Assembly: GCA_050289485.1 (NCBI GenBank)
Contig: JBNKFV010000017.1
Span: 124,001 to 188,000, forward strand
Source: JBNKFV01 sp050289485
GTDB taxonomy: Bacteria; Pseudomonadota; Gammaproteobacteria; Pseudomonadales; Cellvibrionaceae
Length of the DNA stretch: 64,000 bases
Direction of reading: 5' to 3'
The translations under genes were made by a program, and so were the position numbers. The notes under the pieces are model-generated. The model was not told the origin of the DNA, did no database searches, and saw only the letters and a list, made by a program, of their open reading frames with translations. Below, piece after piece: positions 36,727 through 45,830 of this stretch; positions within the stretch are counted from its first letter, which is position 1, and every line of letters begins with the position of its first letter.

Positions 36727-37695
36727 TTATTCCACGGGTGTTTTAAAGCCGTCAGGTTTTATGGCCAATACAGAGCACCTGGTTTTCTCTAATATAGCCT
36801 CAGCGGTGTTCCCAATAATTAATCCAGGTATACCCACTCGACCAACAGTTCCCATGACAATCAAGTCAATACCATAGTTGTCCACCATCAACGGAATTTC
36901 TTTTGATGCTTTCCCCTTCACCAAATGCGATTTAGGTTGAAGATATTGCACAGCTGCTTTACCAAGCAGGCTCTCCATTTTTTTTACAAGCAACTCCAGC
37001 TTGGTTAAACATTCACGGCGCTCGTGTTCAACGAATTGATCAACCTTTTCTTCTGGTTGACGAGAGAACGCACTGTAACGAAGAAAATCTTCTGCATAAG
37101 CCTCCCAAGCACTTCCAATATGCATTTCCGATAATTCAGGAATACTCAGTGCCGCACTATATTCCAACACCAGCTGATCAAGCTGATCCTGGATCCGACC
37201 TTCATCTAATTCATTAGCATCATTGTTGACATCAACCGTTGCCAACACTTTTCGAAAGCTACCCGTTTGTTCCGGCGTTAACATTAAAACTGGACATGGG
37301 CATTTGCGTAATAAATGCATATCCTCACTTCCCAACATGCGATCCGTATCTTCGGCGCATTTCACAACCAAATCATGCTGATGATGGATGACACGTTTAA
37401 TAATGTTTATAAAAGCAGTCCCTGAAGCAACCACTATTTCCGACTTCATGGAGGGAGCAAGCAATTGTATTTCACGTTGAATTGCCATTCGCTTGCTTCC
37501 CATAAACTTTGCAAACTCTTTGTGATATTCCTCTTTATTGCCAAAGGCTGTACGCCAGGATTTAGCCGCCTTGAGCACGGACATAAAGGTGATGTCAGCC
37601 TGGTGATCCTCGGCAATTCTCATGGCCTGAACAATGGCTGTGCTCATAGTTTTCTCTGGATCCACTACACACAATATTTTACTAAACTGTTTCAT
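36727..37695 (-). CDS. Tandem universal stress protein (UspA x2)
   Basis: The 322-residue protein starts MKQFSKILCVVDPEKTMS and carries two Usp domains. The second ends VKGKASKEIPLMVDNYGIDLIVMGTVGRVGIPGLIIGNTAEAI, with the ATP-loop pattern G-x2-G-x9-G(S/N)-T (VGIPGLIIGNTAE). This resembles UspE-type proteins. Such proteins are induced by starvation and respiratory stress. It lies between the pseudogene and the MtrB-type porin gene, all on the minus strand, but its own upstream gap suggests a separate promoter. Confidence 0.88.
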   Translation of the reverse strand: MKQFSKILCVVDPEKTMSTAIVQAMRIAEDHQADITFMSVLKAAKSWRTAFGNKEEYHKEFAKFMGSKRMAIQREIQLLAPSMKSEIVVASGTAFINIIKRVIHHQHDLVVKCAEDTDRMLGSEDMHLLRKCPCPVLMLTPEQTGSFRKVLATVDVNNDANELDEGRIQDQLDQLVLEYSAALSIPELSEMHIGSAWEAYAEDFLRYSAFSRQPEEKVDQFVEHERRECLTKLELLVKKMESLLGKAAVQYLQPKSHLVKGKASKEIPLMVDNYGIDLIVMGTVGRVGIPGLIIGNTAEAILEKTRCSVLAIKPDGFKTPVE

Positions 37696-37941
37696 CTTCC
37701 ACCTCTGCTGGATTGCAATTATTATCAGGACTTATTCATTTCAAGCCTCGATTTGGAAGGCATTGCTTGTTTACGCTCCACCACCTACTCGCTGCATCAG
37801 GAAATGGAAAAGCATCTATTAACCCGGCGCGTCAGTGCGCCGCTTATTAACCCGACAATAATATTCACCGGGTTAATACTATTGGCAATTGGCACTTTTT
37901 ATTCAGGTCTAACAGAGGCCGTGATCAACCGTCAACAGCCC
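37696..37941. other. Repeat-bearing intergenic region between usp and mtrB
   Basis: No gene. It holds a hairpin GGCGC-GTCAGT-GCGCC (about 37,826-37,841), one partial and one full copy of the TATTAACCCG inverted repeat, and must include the usp promoter and the end of the mtrB transcript. Confidence 0.55.
37845..37878. repeat. Inverted repeat TATTAACCCG...CGGGTTAATA, copy 2
   Basis: Perfect 10-bp arms (37845-37854, 37869-37878) around a 14-base loop, again followed by CT. A half copy CTATTAACCCGGCG starts at about 37,817 and another at about 19,394. The loop sequence differs from copy 1, so only the arms are conserved. Confidence 0.7.
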
Positions 37942-39975
37942 CTAACGCCCGACAGACTCAAAATAATAGATGGCCGACAGTGCCAAACCATGGCCATCGT
38001 AGGCGGGGGAGCGCCAACCCAGGCCCAGCACATTGAAGTCGCCCTGCCAGGCAAAATCGTCACTGTCGAAATACTCATAAAGGTAATGGGCTTTTAACAA
38101 AATCCGAGGGTTGTACTGCCACTCGGCACTTGCCTCCAGCCGCTGTACGGTAGCGCCCCACCCCGGCAGTTGATCGCGAGTTCCCGCCTCTTCACCGGTA
38201 TCGGCATTCTGCAGCCATGTGCTGGTGTAGCGGCTATCGTTTTCGTTGAAGCTATAGGCAAGAGTACCGGCCAGGTTAGGAGAAAACTGGCACCGCAGAT
38301 TCAAACCAATACTGTAAAAGTCGTCATCGGATGTCTGCCGCCAGCGAGCATTGGCATAACTTGTTATACCCGACGGATGAAACTCTATCCCCTCCTGAGG
38401 AGATTCCATGGCTTGGTAGACCGCAAACACATTGAGTGAAAAGGTCTGGTGGGGCTGCCAAGCGAGGGTGAAGGTTGCCTCGTCAAGGTCACGGCTCTGC
38501 AAACCGAAGTAGCGGTTAGCAACGTGGTCGTGCTGCCGCTCCAGGTTGCCCAGTAAATATAATGTGTCGGTGACAGGTATCTCACCTTTGAGACCATACT
38601 GCCAATTGCGACCCGGCATCAGGTATTCCGGCAGTGCCAGGCTCGGCATATCCGTCGACAGGGCGGCGAGGCGCTCGGCGGAGAGCTTCACATCCCGCTC
38701 CGTCGTTTCCAGGTAAACCGACCAGCTCAAGCGGCTGATGACCGGCATTTGCAGTTGCAACCAGTAACGCTGTTCATCGCTGTCGTCAGAGAACGTGTCC
38801 AGGCTTTTCGTGGTGCGCTCCAAGCGGGTGAATTCCGCCCCGCCCTTGAGCCGCACTCTGCCGGGCAGGCGGTAGCTACCATTCACATCCAGCGCCGTTC
38901 GGGTACGGTCATACAGATGCATATAGGTATCGGGTGTGAACTCGATTACGTCGGTGCGATTGTCACGATCGTGGTATTCCGCCTTTATTCGGTAGCTGAA
39001 GGAACGGGTTCTGGCGGCAAAGCCCAGCCGGAACCGGGTATCCACCCGCCGGGCACCCAGGGAGTCAGGCCCCGAGAATATTGGCTGCACCCAGTCATCA
39101 TTCTGGCGAGCTTCACCGCGGCCAAGATACCAGGACAACTGACTCAGAGCCGACGTCTGGTAATAGCCATCCAGACTAAATAGCAGGAAGTCGTTGTCCG
39201 GCGCAGTATCCAGCGTACGCACCGGGGCGCTTAGATTGATGGGATTCTCGACGCTAAGGGCGCGATCATGGTTATAAAACCAAGATAGATAGGAGCTGGC
39301 ATTCAACACCCACCTATCCCCGGTGAAACCCGCTTTTAAATCCAAGCGGTTGTGGGTGTAGTCCACAGGGGCAAGCAACAGTGTTGCGTCCCCAAACCGT
39401 TCGCTCGCGCCGGTAAGCTTGCTGCCGGTTTTGCGTTCACTATTGGCGGCAACACTGAACGTCCAACGGGCCAGTTGACGAAACAGGTCAAGTTCCGCCC
39501 GCGTCCGCTTAACGCCGGTTTGAGTGTCGAAGCCTTCAGCACTGGCAAGATCCGTGTAGTCCGGGGGAAGCTGATGTTCCGTTCCCCGATTGGCATAAAC
39601 CGTACGGATATTATCGTGAGTCAGGGCCTCGAATTCCCGGTAACGCAATCCAATCCGGTAATCCCCTTGGCGCCCGTGATTCACTCCCAACGCCAACTGG
39701 TCCACGTCTGACAGCAGGGTCAAACCGCCATAAAGAAAGGGGTCATCCGTATCACGCCAGTCAAGTTGCAGTGAACCCACCCCAAACAGCCCATTGGTCT
39801 GGTAGTGATTGGCATACTGACCGAAGTGGCCGTCGCGGGTATGCACCACACCTGCGCCCAGCTCCGCATGACCACCGATATCCAGGCTCCTGCCAGATTG
39901 CTCCTCACTGTTTGCGGCGGGAGAAAGCAAAAACGGCAGAGCAGCTGTCAATAATGTGGCTAAACGCAACAACAT
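37942..39975 (-). CDS. MtrB/PioB-type outer-membrane porin
   Basis: The 677-residue protein has a signal peptide (ending about SPAANS) and then a beta-barrel pattern of alternating short strands rich in Tyr, Trp and Asp, ending in an aromatic strand (SAIYYFESVGR). It fits the MtrB/PioB family of porins that sheath a decaheme cytochrome across the outer membrane. The decaheme gene lies 11 bases upstream, as in mtrAB and pioAB. It is the last gene of the cluster. No CXXC motif is evident at the mature N-terminus. Confidence 0.85.
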   Translation of the reverse strand: MLLRLATLLTAALPFLLSPAANSEEQSGRSLDIGGHAELGAGVVHTRDGHFGQYANHYQTNGLFGVGSLQLDWRDTDDPFLYGGLTLLSDVDQLALGVNHGRQGDYRIGLRYREFEALTHDNIRTVYANRGTEHQLPPDYTDLASAEGFDTQTGVKRTRAELDLFRQLARWTFSVAANSERKTGSKLTGASERFGDATLLLAPVDYTHNRLDLKAGFTGDRWVLNASSYLSWFYNHDRALSVENPINLSAPVRTLDTAPDNDFLLFSLDGYYQTSALSQLSWYLGRGEARQNDDWVQPIFSGPDSLGARRVDTRFRLGFAARTRSFSYRIKAEYHDRDNRTDVIEFTPDTYMHLYDRTRTALDVNGSYRLPGRVRLKGGAEFTRLERTTKSLDTFSDDSDEQRYWLQLQMPVISRLSWSVYLETTERDVKLSAERLAALSTDMPSLALPEYLMPGRNWQYGLKGEIPVTDTLYLLGNLERQHDHVANRYFGLQSRDLDEATFTLAWQPHQTFSLNVFAVYQAMESPQEGIEFHPSGITSYANARWRQTSDDDFYSIGLNLRCQFSPNLAGTLAYSFNENDSRYTSTWLQNADTGEEAGTRDQLPGWGATVQRLEASAEWQYNPRILLKAHYLYEYFDSDDFAWQGDFNVLGLGWRSPAYDGHGLALSAIYYFESVGR

Positions 39976-39986
39976 AGCAGTCTCTC

Positions 39987-40868
39987 CTAACGCCTGAATG
40001 TGGCACTCTCGGGTTGGTTGCCACCGTGCACCTGGCTGTGACAGTTGCTACAGGACTGGCCGATGATATTGATATCCCTTCCACTCAACCGCCCGGAATC
40101 GTACAGGGTGCCTGGGTGACGTGAGGCAATGTGGCACTGCTGGCATAGCAACGGTTGCCGGGTTTTCAGCAAACTGTCATTGACGGAACCGTGGGCCAGG
40201 TGACAGTGGGTGCAATCATCCTGAACCGGCTCGTGCTCGAACAAAAATGGCCCGCGTTTTTCTGCATGACATTGGTAGCAGGTATCGTTCACTGAAGTGG
40301 CAACCAGATTGCTCATGGCGCCGCCATGGGGTGCATGACAATCTGTGCACTGAACAAGCCCCTCTGCCATCGGGTGGTGAGAAAATTTCATCTGGTCAGC
40401 CGCCTCTCGCTGGTGGCAACCGGTGCAAACCTGGAATTGTTCAGTGCGACGCTGCACCGGATCAGTTTCCGTATGGATACTGTGACAACCGTGACACCCC
40501 ACACCTGACTGTTGATGTTCGCTGAACAGCCAGTGATCGACGGCACCACTTTTATGGCAACTCAAGCAGGCCTGATCGTTTTCAACACCGTGCTCTGCCG
40601 CAATGGCAAATGTCCGATCCGGTTTACGACTTGGGTTTACCGCATGCTGATCGCTGGAACCATGACAGGCAGTGCAGCCGATGGTGGTCGGCTTACCTTG
40701 CGGATCAACGCCCAATCCATGGGAGCGATGGGTGATGCCGCCGTTAAGTTCACTGCGGTGACAGACGTGGCAAGTGCTGTCACTGGCCACCAGGCTAGCT
40801 GAACCGGCCAGTAAAAACACAGCAGTGAAAAATTGTGCGCTTCGATACAGCCTGTACCAGGAAATCAT
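39987..40868 (-). CDS. Decaheme c-type cytochrome, MtrA/DmsE family
   Basis: The 293-residue protein has a signal segment and ten CXXCH haem motifs: CHVCH, CTACH, CLSCH, CHGCH, CTGCH, CTDCH, CYQCH, CTHCH, CQQCH and CSNCH. Size and spacing fit MtrA, DmsE and PioA, which carry electrons through an MtrB-type porin. It would accept electrons in the periplasm. It lies directly upstream of the porin gene and downstream of a cytochrome b5 gene. No extracellular MtrC-type cytochrome gene is adjacent. Confidence 0.93.
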   Translation of the reverse strand: MISWYRLYRSAQFFTAVFLLAGSASLVASDSTCHVCHRSELNGGITHRSHGLGVDPQGKPTTIGCTACHGSSDQHAVNPSRKPDRTFAIAAEHGVENDQACLSCHKSGAVDHWLFSEHQQSGVGCHGCHSIHTETDPVQRRTEQFQVCTGCHQREAADQMKFSHHPMAEGLVQCTDCHAPHGGAMSNLVATSVNDTCYQCHAEKRGPFLFEHEPVQDDCTHCHLAHGSVNDSLLKTRQPLLCQQCHIASRHPGTLYDSGRLSGRDINIIGQSCSNCHSQVHGGNQPESATFRR

Positions 40869-40901
40869 TTGTATTCTCTATTTTTCTTTGTGGGTATATC
40901 C

Positions 40902-41255
40902 CTACTCTGCCAGTTCACCAACACGATAAGCCTCCAACATACTCCAGGCTGCCGGGCTGTGGTCGCGACCGTAACCCTTGGTACGCATACCTTCGGTCGC
41001 CTCTTTTCCACACCAAGCCAGCAGTACAGCCGGCGGCACCGGGTGGCTGGGTAAGTAGGCGGTAATGTCGTAGACGTTGCCCTCTACAGCGATCCAGCAA
41101 TCCTTTTCAGTGCTATGCACTGCTAACTTATCCAGGCTGATGCGACCTATTTCGGTCGATTTTTCATGCTGATCAGTCGCTAATGCCTGCAATGCGACAA
41201 GGGTGACAATACTGGACCAGAAGGCGATAAAGGCGGAAAAAATGAGCTTTCTCAT
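40902..41255 (-). CDS. Exported cytochrome b5-domain protein
   Basis: The 117-residue protein has an N-terminal hydrophobic segment (about 1-26), then a cytochrome b5 fold: CWIAVEGNVYDITAYLPSHP with likely haem ligand His71, and GRDHSPAAW with His99. The canonical HPGG around the first ligand reads HPVPP. It may be a periplasmic electron carrier between the membrane flavocytochrome and the decaheme protein; this is inference. Its ATG overlaps the stop of the flavocytochrome gene by four bases. Confidence 0.82.
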   Translation of the reverse strand: MRKLIFSAFIAFWSSIVTLVALQALATDQHEKSTEIGRISLDKLAVHSTEKDCWIAVEGNVYDITAYLPSHPVPPAVLLAWCGKEATEGMRTKGYGRDHSPAAWSMLEAYRVGELAE

Positions 41256-42553
41256 AATAGATCAAACTCCTCGGTGTGCAGGTTTTTACGGGAAACATGA
41301 CTGGCAATCGCAAACCGGGTAGCACGCTTGATAAGCGGTAGTGGACCACAAATGTAGACGTTGCGATCACAGATATCGGGGCAATGGTAGCGCAGGAAAT
41401 CCGCCTCCAGCGGCCCTTGCCGATAGAAGTAATGCAGCACCAGTGTAAAACCGTTTAGCGTCGCCGCAATACCACTCAGGTCGTCGGCAAACAAGGCCCT
41501 GGTCTCATCCTGGACGCAGTAAATCAGCACAATATCCACCCGCGTCTGACGCCTGGCCAGATACCTGGCGCGCCCCAGAAACGGGGTAATGCCAATGCCG
41601 CCGGCAATCCATAGTTCCTTGCCATCGCTTTGCTCCGGAAAAAAGGCACCATAAGGCCCATTCAAGAATACCCTGCTGCCCACGGGTATCTGTTGAATAG
41701 CAAAACTGGCATCCCCGAGCGCCTTGATGGCGATACGTGTCAAAGGGTCATCCGGTGCTGATGACAACGTATAGGGATGCTCCTCACCATAACCAGCCAG
41801 CCCTTTTTCATAATGGGTCAGGTAGACGAACTGGCCTGGCTGATAGCTGAGCGGTTTACCCTCGGCGCGCAGCCCAAGTTCCACCACGTTATTGGCAGGA
41901 TAATCAATGGCCGCCACTGTGTAGCTAAATTTACCGCTGCGTCTTTTAAGTACCAGACTGTAGACTAAGCTGACGCTGGCAGCGGTGATCAGTACCAACC
42001 ACATCATCTCTCCCCATAGGTAGGGCAGTGTCCGCTCCAGCATGAGCGTATGCATAACGGCCAATAGTGCAGCCAGCCCGGATAGGCGATGCAGTTTTTT
42101 CCAGCGTTGATAAGCAGGCCGCCCGAAAAAAGCAAAGCTTGGCGCCAGGAAGATCATCATCATCAACAGACTGCCCCAACCCACCCAGATAGCAGTGCCG
42201 CCCTGCTGCGGTAACAACACCGCCACGGCGCTGTCGAGAGAAATCCCGGCATTGGCAAAAGCCAATAACAGCGGGTGAGCCAACAGCAGCAGAAAGGAGA
42301 CGGCGCCCAGCCGATGATGGGTTTGCCACAATTTGGTCAGCCCACCAAACCAGACATCAAACCCAACCACACGAAAGCTGACAATAGCCGCCACCAGAAA
42401 CAACCCCAGCCCGGCAATACCCGCTAGGCGCCCAACGGAATTCAATACCATCGCTGCATCGCCAACACTGCTGGAAGGCATCAGGCATAAAGCGATGAAG
42501 GCCGGCAGTAAGCCAATAACCCACAAGCTACTATGTGCAAGGATCTGTCTCAT
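41252..42553 (-). CDS. Ferric-reductase-like membrane flavocytochrome b
   Basis: The 433-residue protein has six or more helices with two His pairs spaced for two haems (HHRLGAVSFLLLLAHP and KLHRLSGLAALLAVMH). A cytoplasmic FAD domain (HPYTLSSAP) and an NAD(P) domain (IAGGIGITPF, YICGPLPL) follow. This is the NADPH-oxidase/ferric-reductase layout: NAD(P)H electrons cross the inner membrane through haem b. It overlaps the ATPase gene upstream and the b5 gene downstream by four bases each. It is a plausible electron source for the conduit. Confidence 0.88.
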   Translation of the reverse strand: MRQILAHSSLWVIGLLPAFIALCLMPSSSVGDAAMVLNSVGRLAGIAGLGLFLVAAIVSFRVVGFDVWFGGLTKLWQTHHRLGAVSFLLLLAHPLLLAFANAGISLDSAVAVLLPQQGGTAIWVGWGSLLMMMIFLAPSFAFFGRPAYQRWKKLHRLSGLAALLAVMHTLMLERTLPYLWGEMMWLVLITAASVSLVYSLVLKRRSGKFSYTVAAIDYPANNVVELGLRAEGKPLSYQPGQFVYLTHYEKGLAGYGEEHPYTLSSAPDDPLTRIAIKALGDASFAIQQIPVGSRVFLNGPYGAFFPEQSDGKELWIAGGIGITPFLGRARYLARRQTRVDIVLIYCVQDETRALFADDLSGIAATLNGFTLVLHYFYRQGPLEADFLRYHCPDICDRNVYICGPLPLIKRATRFAIASHVSRKNLHTEEFDLL

Positions 42554-45279
42554 ACTGCACGACCATCATGACTTATCCGCTGTATGCTCAACCGTAGCTG
42601 TTTTTCAATTTCTAAAAGCGTAAAGAGCACTAAACCTACAAGAATGATCAGCAGTCCATCCAACAGGGCTACCGACCGAGTATCAAACAACGTTTGCAAC
42701 GCCGGAATATAAGTCATAGCAAACTGCGCCAGCGTAACGGTGATGACCGTAAACCACACCACTTTGCTACCGCGCACCGTTTGCCAGGTTAATGACGTAC
42801 CGTAGAGATTGCGTACAAAAAACAAATAGGCAATTTCCATCACCACCAGAGTATTCACCACCAACGTACGTGCGAGTTCAATAGGATACTCTTGCTGCAT
42901 CGCATAACTGTGAATACCAAATACCCCAGCAAGAAACAGTGTGGAAGTGAGTAGAACCTGCCAAACCAGCTCAGCACTCAATAGCGGCGCATGGCGTTGC
43001 CGTGGTGGCCGGCGCATGGTGTTTTCTTCCGAGGGCTCAAACGCCAGTGCAATACCGAGCGTAACGGCAGTAATTAAATTAACCCAAAGAATTTGAATAG
43101 GTGTCACCGGCAAAGCAATTCCAAGCAGCAGTGCAACGATAATTGTCATGGCTTCGCCGGCGTTGGTAGGCAAGGTCCAGGTAATCACTTTTTTCAGATT
43201 GTCATAAACCGTTCGCCCTTCCCGGATGGCCGCGACAATAGAGGCGAAATTATCGTCTGCCAACACCAGTTCCGAGGCCTCCTTGGCGGCTTCACTGCCC
43301 TTTTTCCCCATCGCTATTCCGGCATCCGCCCGTTTCAGTGCGGGCGCATCGTTGACCCCATCACCGGTCATGGCGACGGTCATGCCGTGGGATTGCAGCG
43401 CCATCACCAGGCGCAATTTATGCTCGGGGCTGGTCCGGGCAAAGATGTCACAATCCAGTACCGCTTGCCGCAATGCGACATCATCCAGCCCATCAAGGCT
43501 TGTACCGGTCAACACCGTACTGGTGCTTTGCAGACCAATCTGCCTACCGATGGCAGTAGCAGTTCTGGTGTGATCACCGGTTATCATTTTTACCCGAATG
43601 CCAGCATCACGACATTCGGCCACAGCTGCAATAGCTTCCGCCCGGGGCGGGTCAATCATCCCCAACATGCCAAGCAGCGTTAGCGAGCCTTCGACATCAC
43701 CGTGTTCCAGCACCGTATGTTTTGGCTGTACCGATTTAACAGCGAATGCCAGCACACGCTGGCCGAGCGCGGCGATGGTCTCTACACACCCATTCCAATA
43801 AACGGTGTCCAGCGGTTCTGTGCCACCATCAGCACATCGTTGATTCGTACACATGGCCAGAATGCGCTCCGGCGCACCTTTAACAAAGATATAGGCATGA
43901 TGCTCATGATCATGATTCAGCGTTGCCATAAAGCAGTGCCTGGCATCGAAAGGAATGGCATCGGTGCGCGTCCAGGTCGCCTGCTCCTGACAGGTGTCGA
44001 CATCCATTTTGCCACCAAAGCTCAGCAATGCTCCCTCCATCGGATCGCCTTCCACTACCCACACACCCTCATGGTCACGCAGCGCGGCATCGTTACAAAG
44101 GATGGCCGCACGGGCGAGCTCTTCCAACACGCTATGTTCCGCCGGAGACACAACTGCGGCATCCAGTTTTAAAGCCCCTTTAGGTTCATAACCAATGCCG
44201 TCCAACGTAAAAAGATGCCGATGAGTGAGCACCGAGGCAGCCATCATTTCATTATGGGTCAGCGTGCCGGTTTTATCCGTGCATATCACCGACACCGAGC
44301 CCAGGGTTTCAATGGCAGGCAAGCGTCGCACGATGGCATTGCGCCGTGCCATGGCCTGAACACCAATCGCCAACGTGATGGTTAACACCGCAGGCAATCC
44401 CTCTGGAATTGCTGCTACCGATAACCCCACCACCGCCATGAACATCTCGGTAAAATCGTAATGTGTGATGAAATACCCGAACGCAAGCAATACGGCGGCA
44501 ACAGCGAGAATAAATAAGGTCAGCCATTTGGCGAACACGCCCATCTGTTCAACCAGAGGCGATGTCAGCGTTTCCACGTTCGACAACAGGCCACTGATCC
44601 GACCGATCTCCGTTGCTGAACCGGTGGCCACCACCACCCCCTTGCCCTGGCCACGGGCAACCAGTGTGCCGGAAAAAGCCATGCAATAACGGTCCCCCAG
44701 AGGCGACTCTTCGGCCACAGGCTGAGTATTTTTATCCACCGGCACGGATTCCCCGGTTAAAATCGCCTCCTGCAGCGAAAGGCCATGTGAGGTGAACAAG
44801 CGGAGATCAGCTGGCACCTTATCACCGGCTTCCAACAATACAATGTCGCCCGGCACCAGTTGCTCACCATCCACGGTCATGCGCTCACCTCCGCGAATAA
44901 CATGAGCTTGCGGGGCAAGCATATGGCGTATCGCATTCATGGCCTGCTCTGCCTTGCCCTCCTGAATAAAGCCGATGATGGCATTGACGATGACTACTGC
45001 CAGAATCACACCGGTATCTATCCAATGGTTGAGAAGCGTGGTTATTCCCGCAGACGCTATCAGCACATAAATCAGAATGTTGTGGAAGTGCTGTAAGAAG
45101 CGTATGAAGGGATTGCGGCGGGTAGCCTGCGGTAGACGATTGGGGCCATAGCTTGAAAGACGCGCGTCAGCTTCAGCTTGAGTCAAACCGGTGACAGAGG
45201 TTTGAAGATTATCAAGTGCCACAGCTATAGAAATGCTGTGCCAGCGGGTTTGTGGTCCCGTCAATTCCTTTTTCTGCAT
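42550..45279 (-). CDS. Cation-translocating P-type ATPase (P2-like)
   Basis: The 909-residue pump has an N-terminal cation-ATPase domain, the TGES actuator motif, PEGLP in M4, the phosphorylation site DKTGT with Asp335, and TGDGVNDAPALKRAD. The M6 segment (NLITAVTLGIALAFEP) differs from the Ca2+-pump signature, so the ion is unclear; Ca2+, Mg2+ or Na+ are possible. Length is normal for P2-type pumps. ATG has GAGG five bases upstream. It is the first gene of the electron-conduit operon. Confidence 0.9.
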   Translation of the reverse strand: MQKKELTGPQTRWHSISIAVALDNLQTSVTGLTQAEADARLSSYGPNRLPQATRRNPFIRFLQHFHNILIYVLIASAGITTLLNHWIDTGVILAVVIVNAIIGFIQEGKAEQAMNAIRHMLAPQAHVIRGGERMTVDGEQLVPGDIVLLEAGDKVPADLRLFTSHGLSLQEAILTGESVPVDKNTQPVAEESPLGDRYCMAFSGTLVARGQGKGVVVATGSATEIGRISGLLSNVETLTSPLVEQMGVFAKWLTLFILAVAAVLLAFGYFITHYDFTEMFMAVVGLSVAAIPEGLPAVLTITLAIGVQAMARRNAIVRRLPAIETLGSVSVICTDKTGTLTHNEMMAASVLTHRHLFTLDGIGYEPKGALKLDAAVVSPAEHSVLEELARAAILCNDAALRDHEGVWVVEGDPMEGALLSFGGKMDVDTCQEQATWTRTDAIPFDARHCFMATLNHDHEHHAYIFVKGAPERILAMCTNQRCADGGTEPLDTVYWNGCVETIAALGQRVLAFAVKSVQPKHTVLEHGDVEGSLTLLGMLGMIDPPRAEAIAAVAECRDAGIRVKMITGDHTRTATAIGRQIGLQSTSTVLTGTSLDGLDDVALRQAVLDCDIFARTSPEHKLRLVMALQSHGMTVAMTGDGVNDAPALKRADAGIAMGKKGSEAAKEASELVLADDNFASIVAAIREGRTVYDNLKKVITWTLPTNAGEAMTIIVALLLGIALPVTPIQILWVNLITAVTLGIALAFEPSEENTMRRPPRQRHAPLLSAELVWQVLLTSTLFLAGVFGIHSYAMQQEYPIELARTLVVNTLVVMEIAYLFFVRNLYGTSLTWQTVRGSKVVWFTVITVTLAQFAMTYIPALQTLFDTRSVALLDGLLIILVGLVLFTLLEIEKQLRLSIQRISHDGRAV

Positions 45280-45830
45280 GCTCGCCTCGTCGATAACCGG
45301 TTATATGACCTCTTTCAGTGTAGCCAAACTTCTCCGGTCACCGTATGGGTGTCTGGCCAGGCTCGAAACTGGGCAAGCTCTTCAAGTCGGAGGAATCGAA
45401 AGAGATGTTGCGGAAAAACCGGGGATAATAAAACGCCCTCAGCTCTGCATGGAATTCACGAACCCTATCTTCGCAGGCAATTGTTTTGCACCAAGGTGTA
45501 GGTAGCAGAGATGCGGCGTGATGACCTATGGGATCGGTAGTATGATGGAATCGCTGGAGGTGCTCTACGATGCCGCTGGCTTGAAGATGCGGCAGTAAAT
45601 CACTATATTATTCGTCTCAACATCAAACGGGATTCCGTGGCCCGGCGCAACTATCCTCAACAGCGAGCCAGGTAATCCTACAGACACCCCCCTCTAGGGC
45701 TATCCGTATTCAGCCTCGTCCAAGTCAAACGAAGAGATTGTGGGCTTATTTTGTAGTGATCGGAGTTAGGGTTCAAACTCCTCTGTTCGACAAAACCCAG
45801 TAGCATTTTAGGCATTGGAGCAAGGCGACG
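45280..45830. other. Gene-poor region between ATPase and AraC genes
   Basis: No complete gene is seen. It must include the ATPase promoter on the minus strand. At about 45,540-45,680 a 44-codon plus-strand fragment without start (ending DSVARRNYPQQRAR) looks like a remnant, possibly of a mobile element; I cannot name it. No direct-repeat boundary was found. Confidence 0.4.

Noticed and set aside
37465..38097. A 210-codon plus-strand reading frame across the usp start and the following intergenic region
   Set aside because: It is antisense to the well-supported universal stress gene and MtrB-type porin, shows no family similarity, and crosses hairpin repeats.
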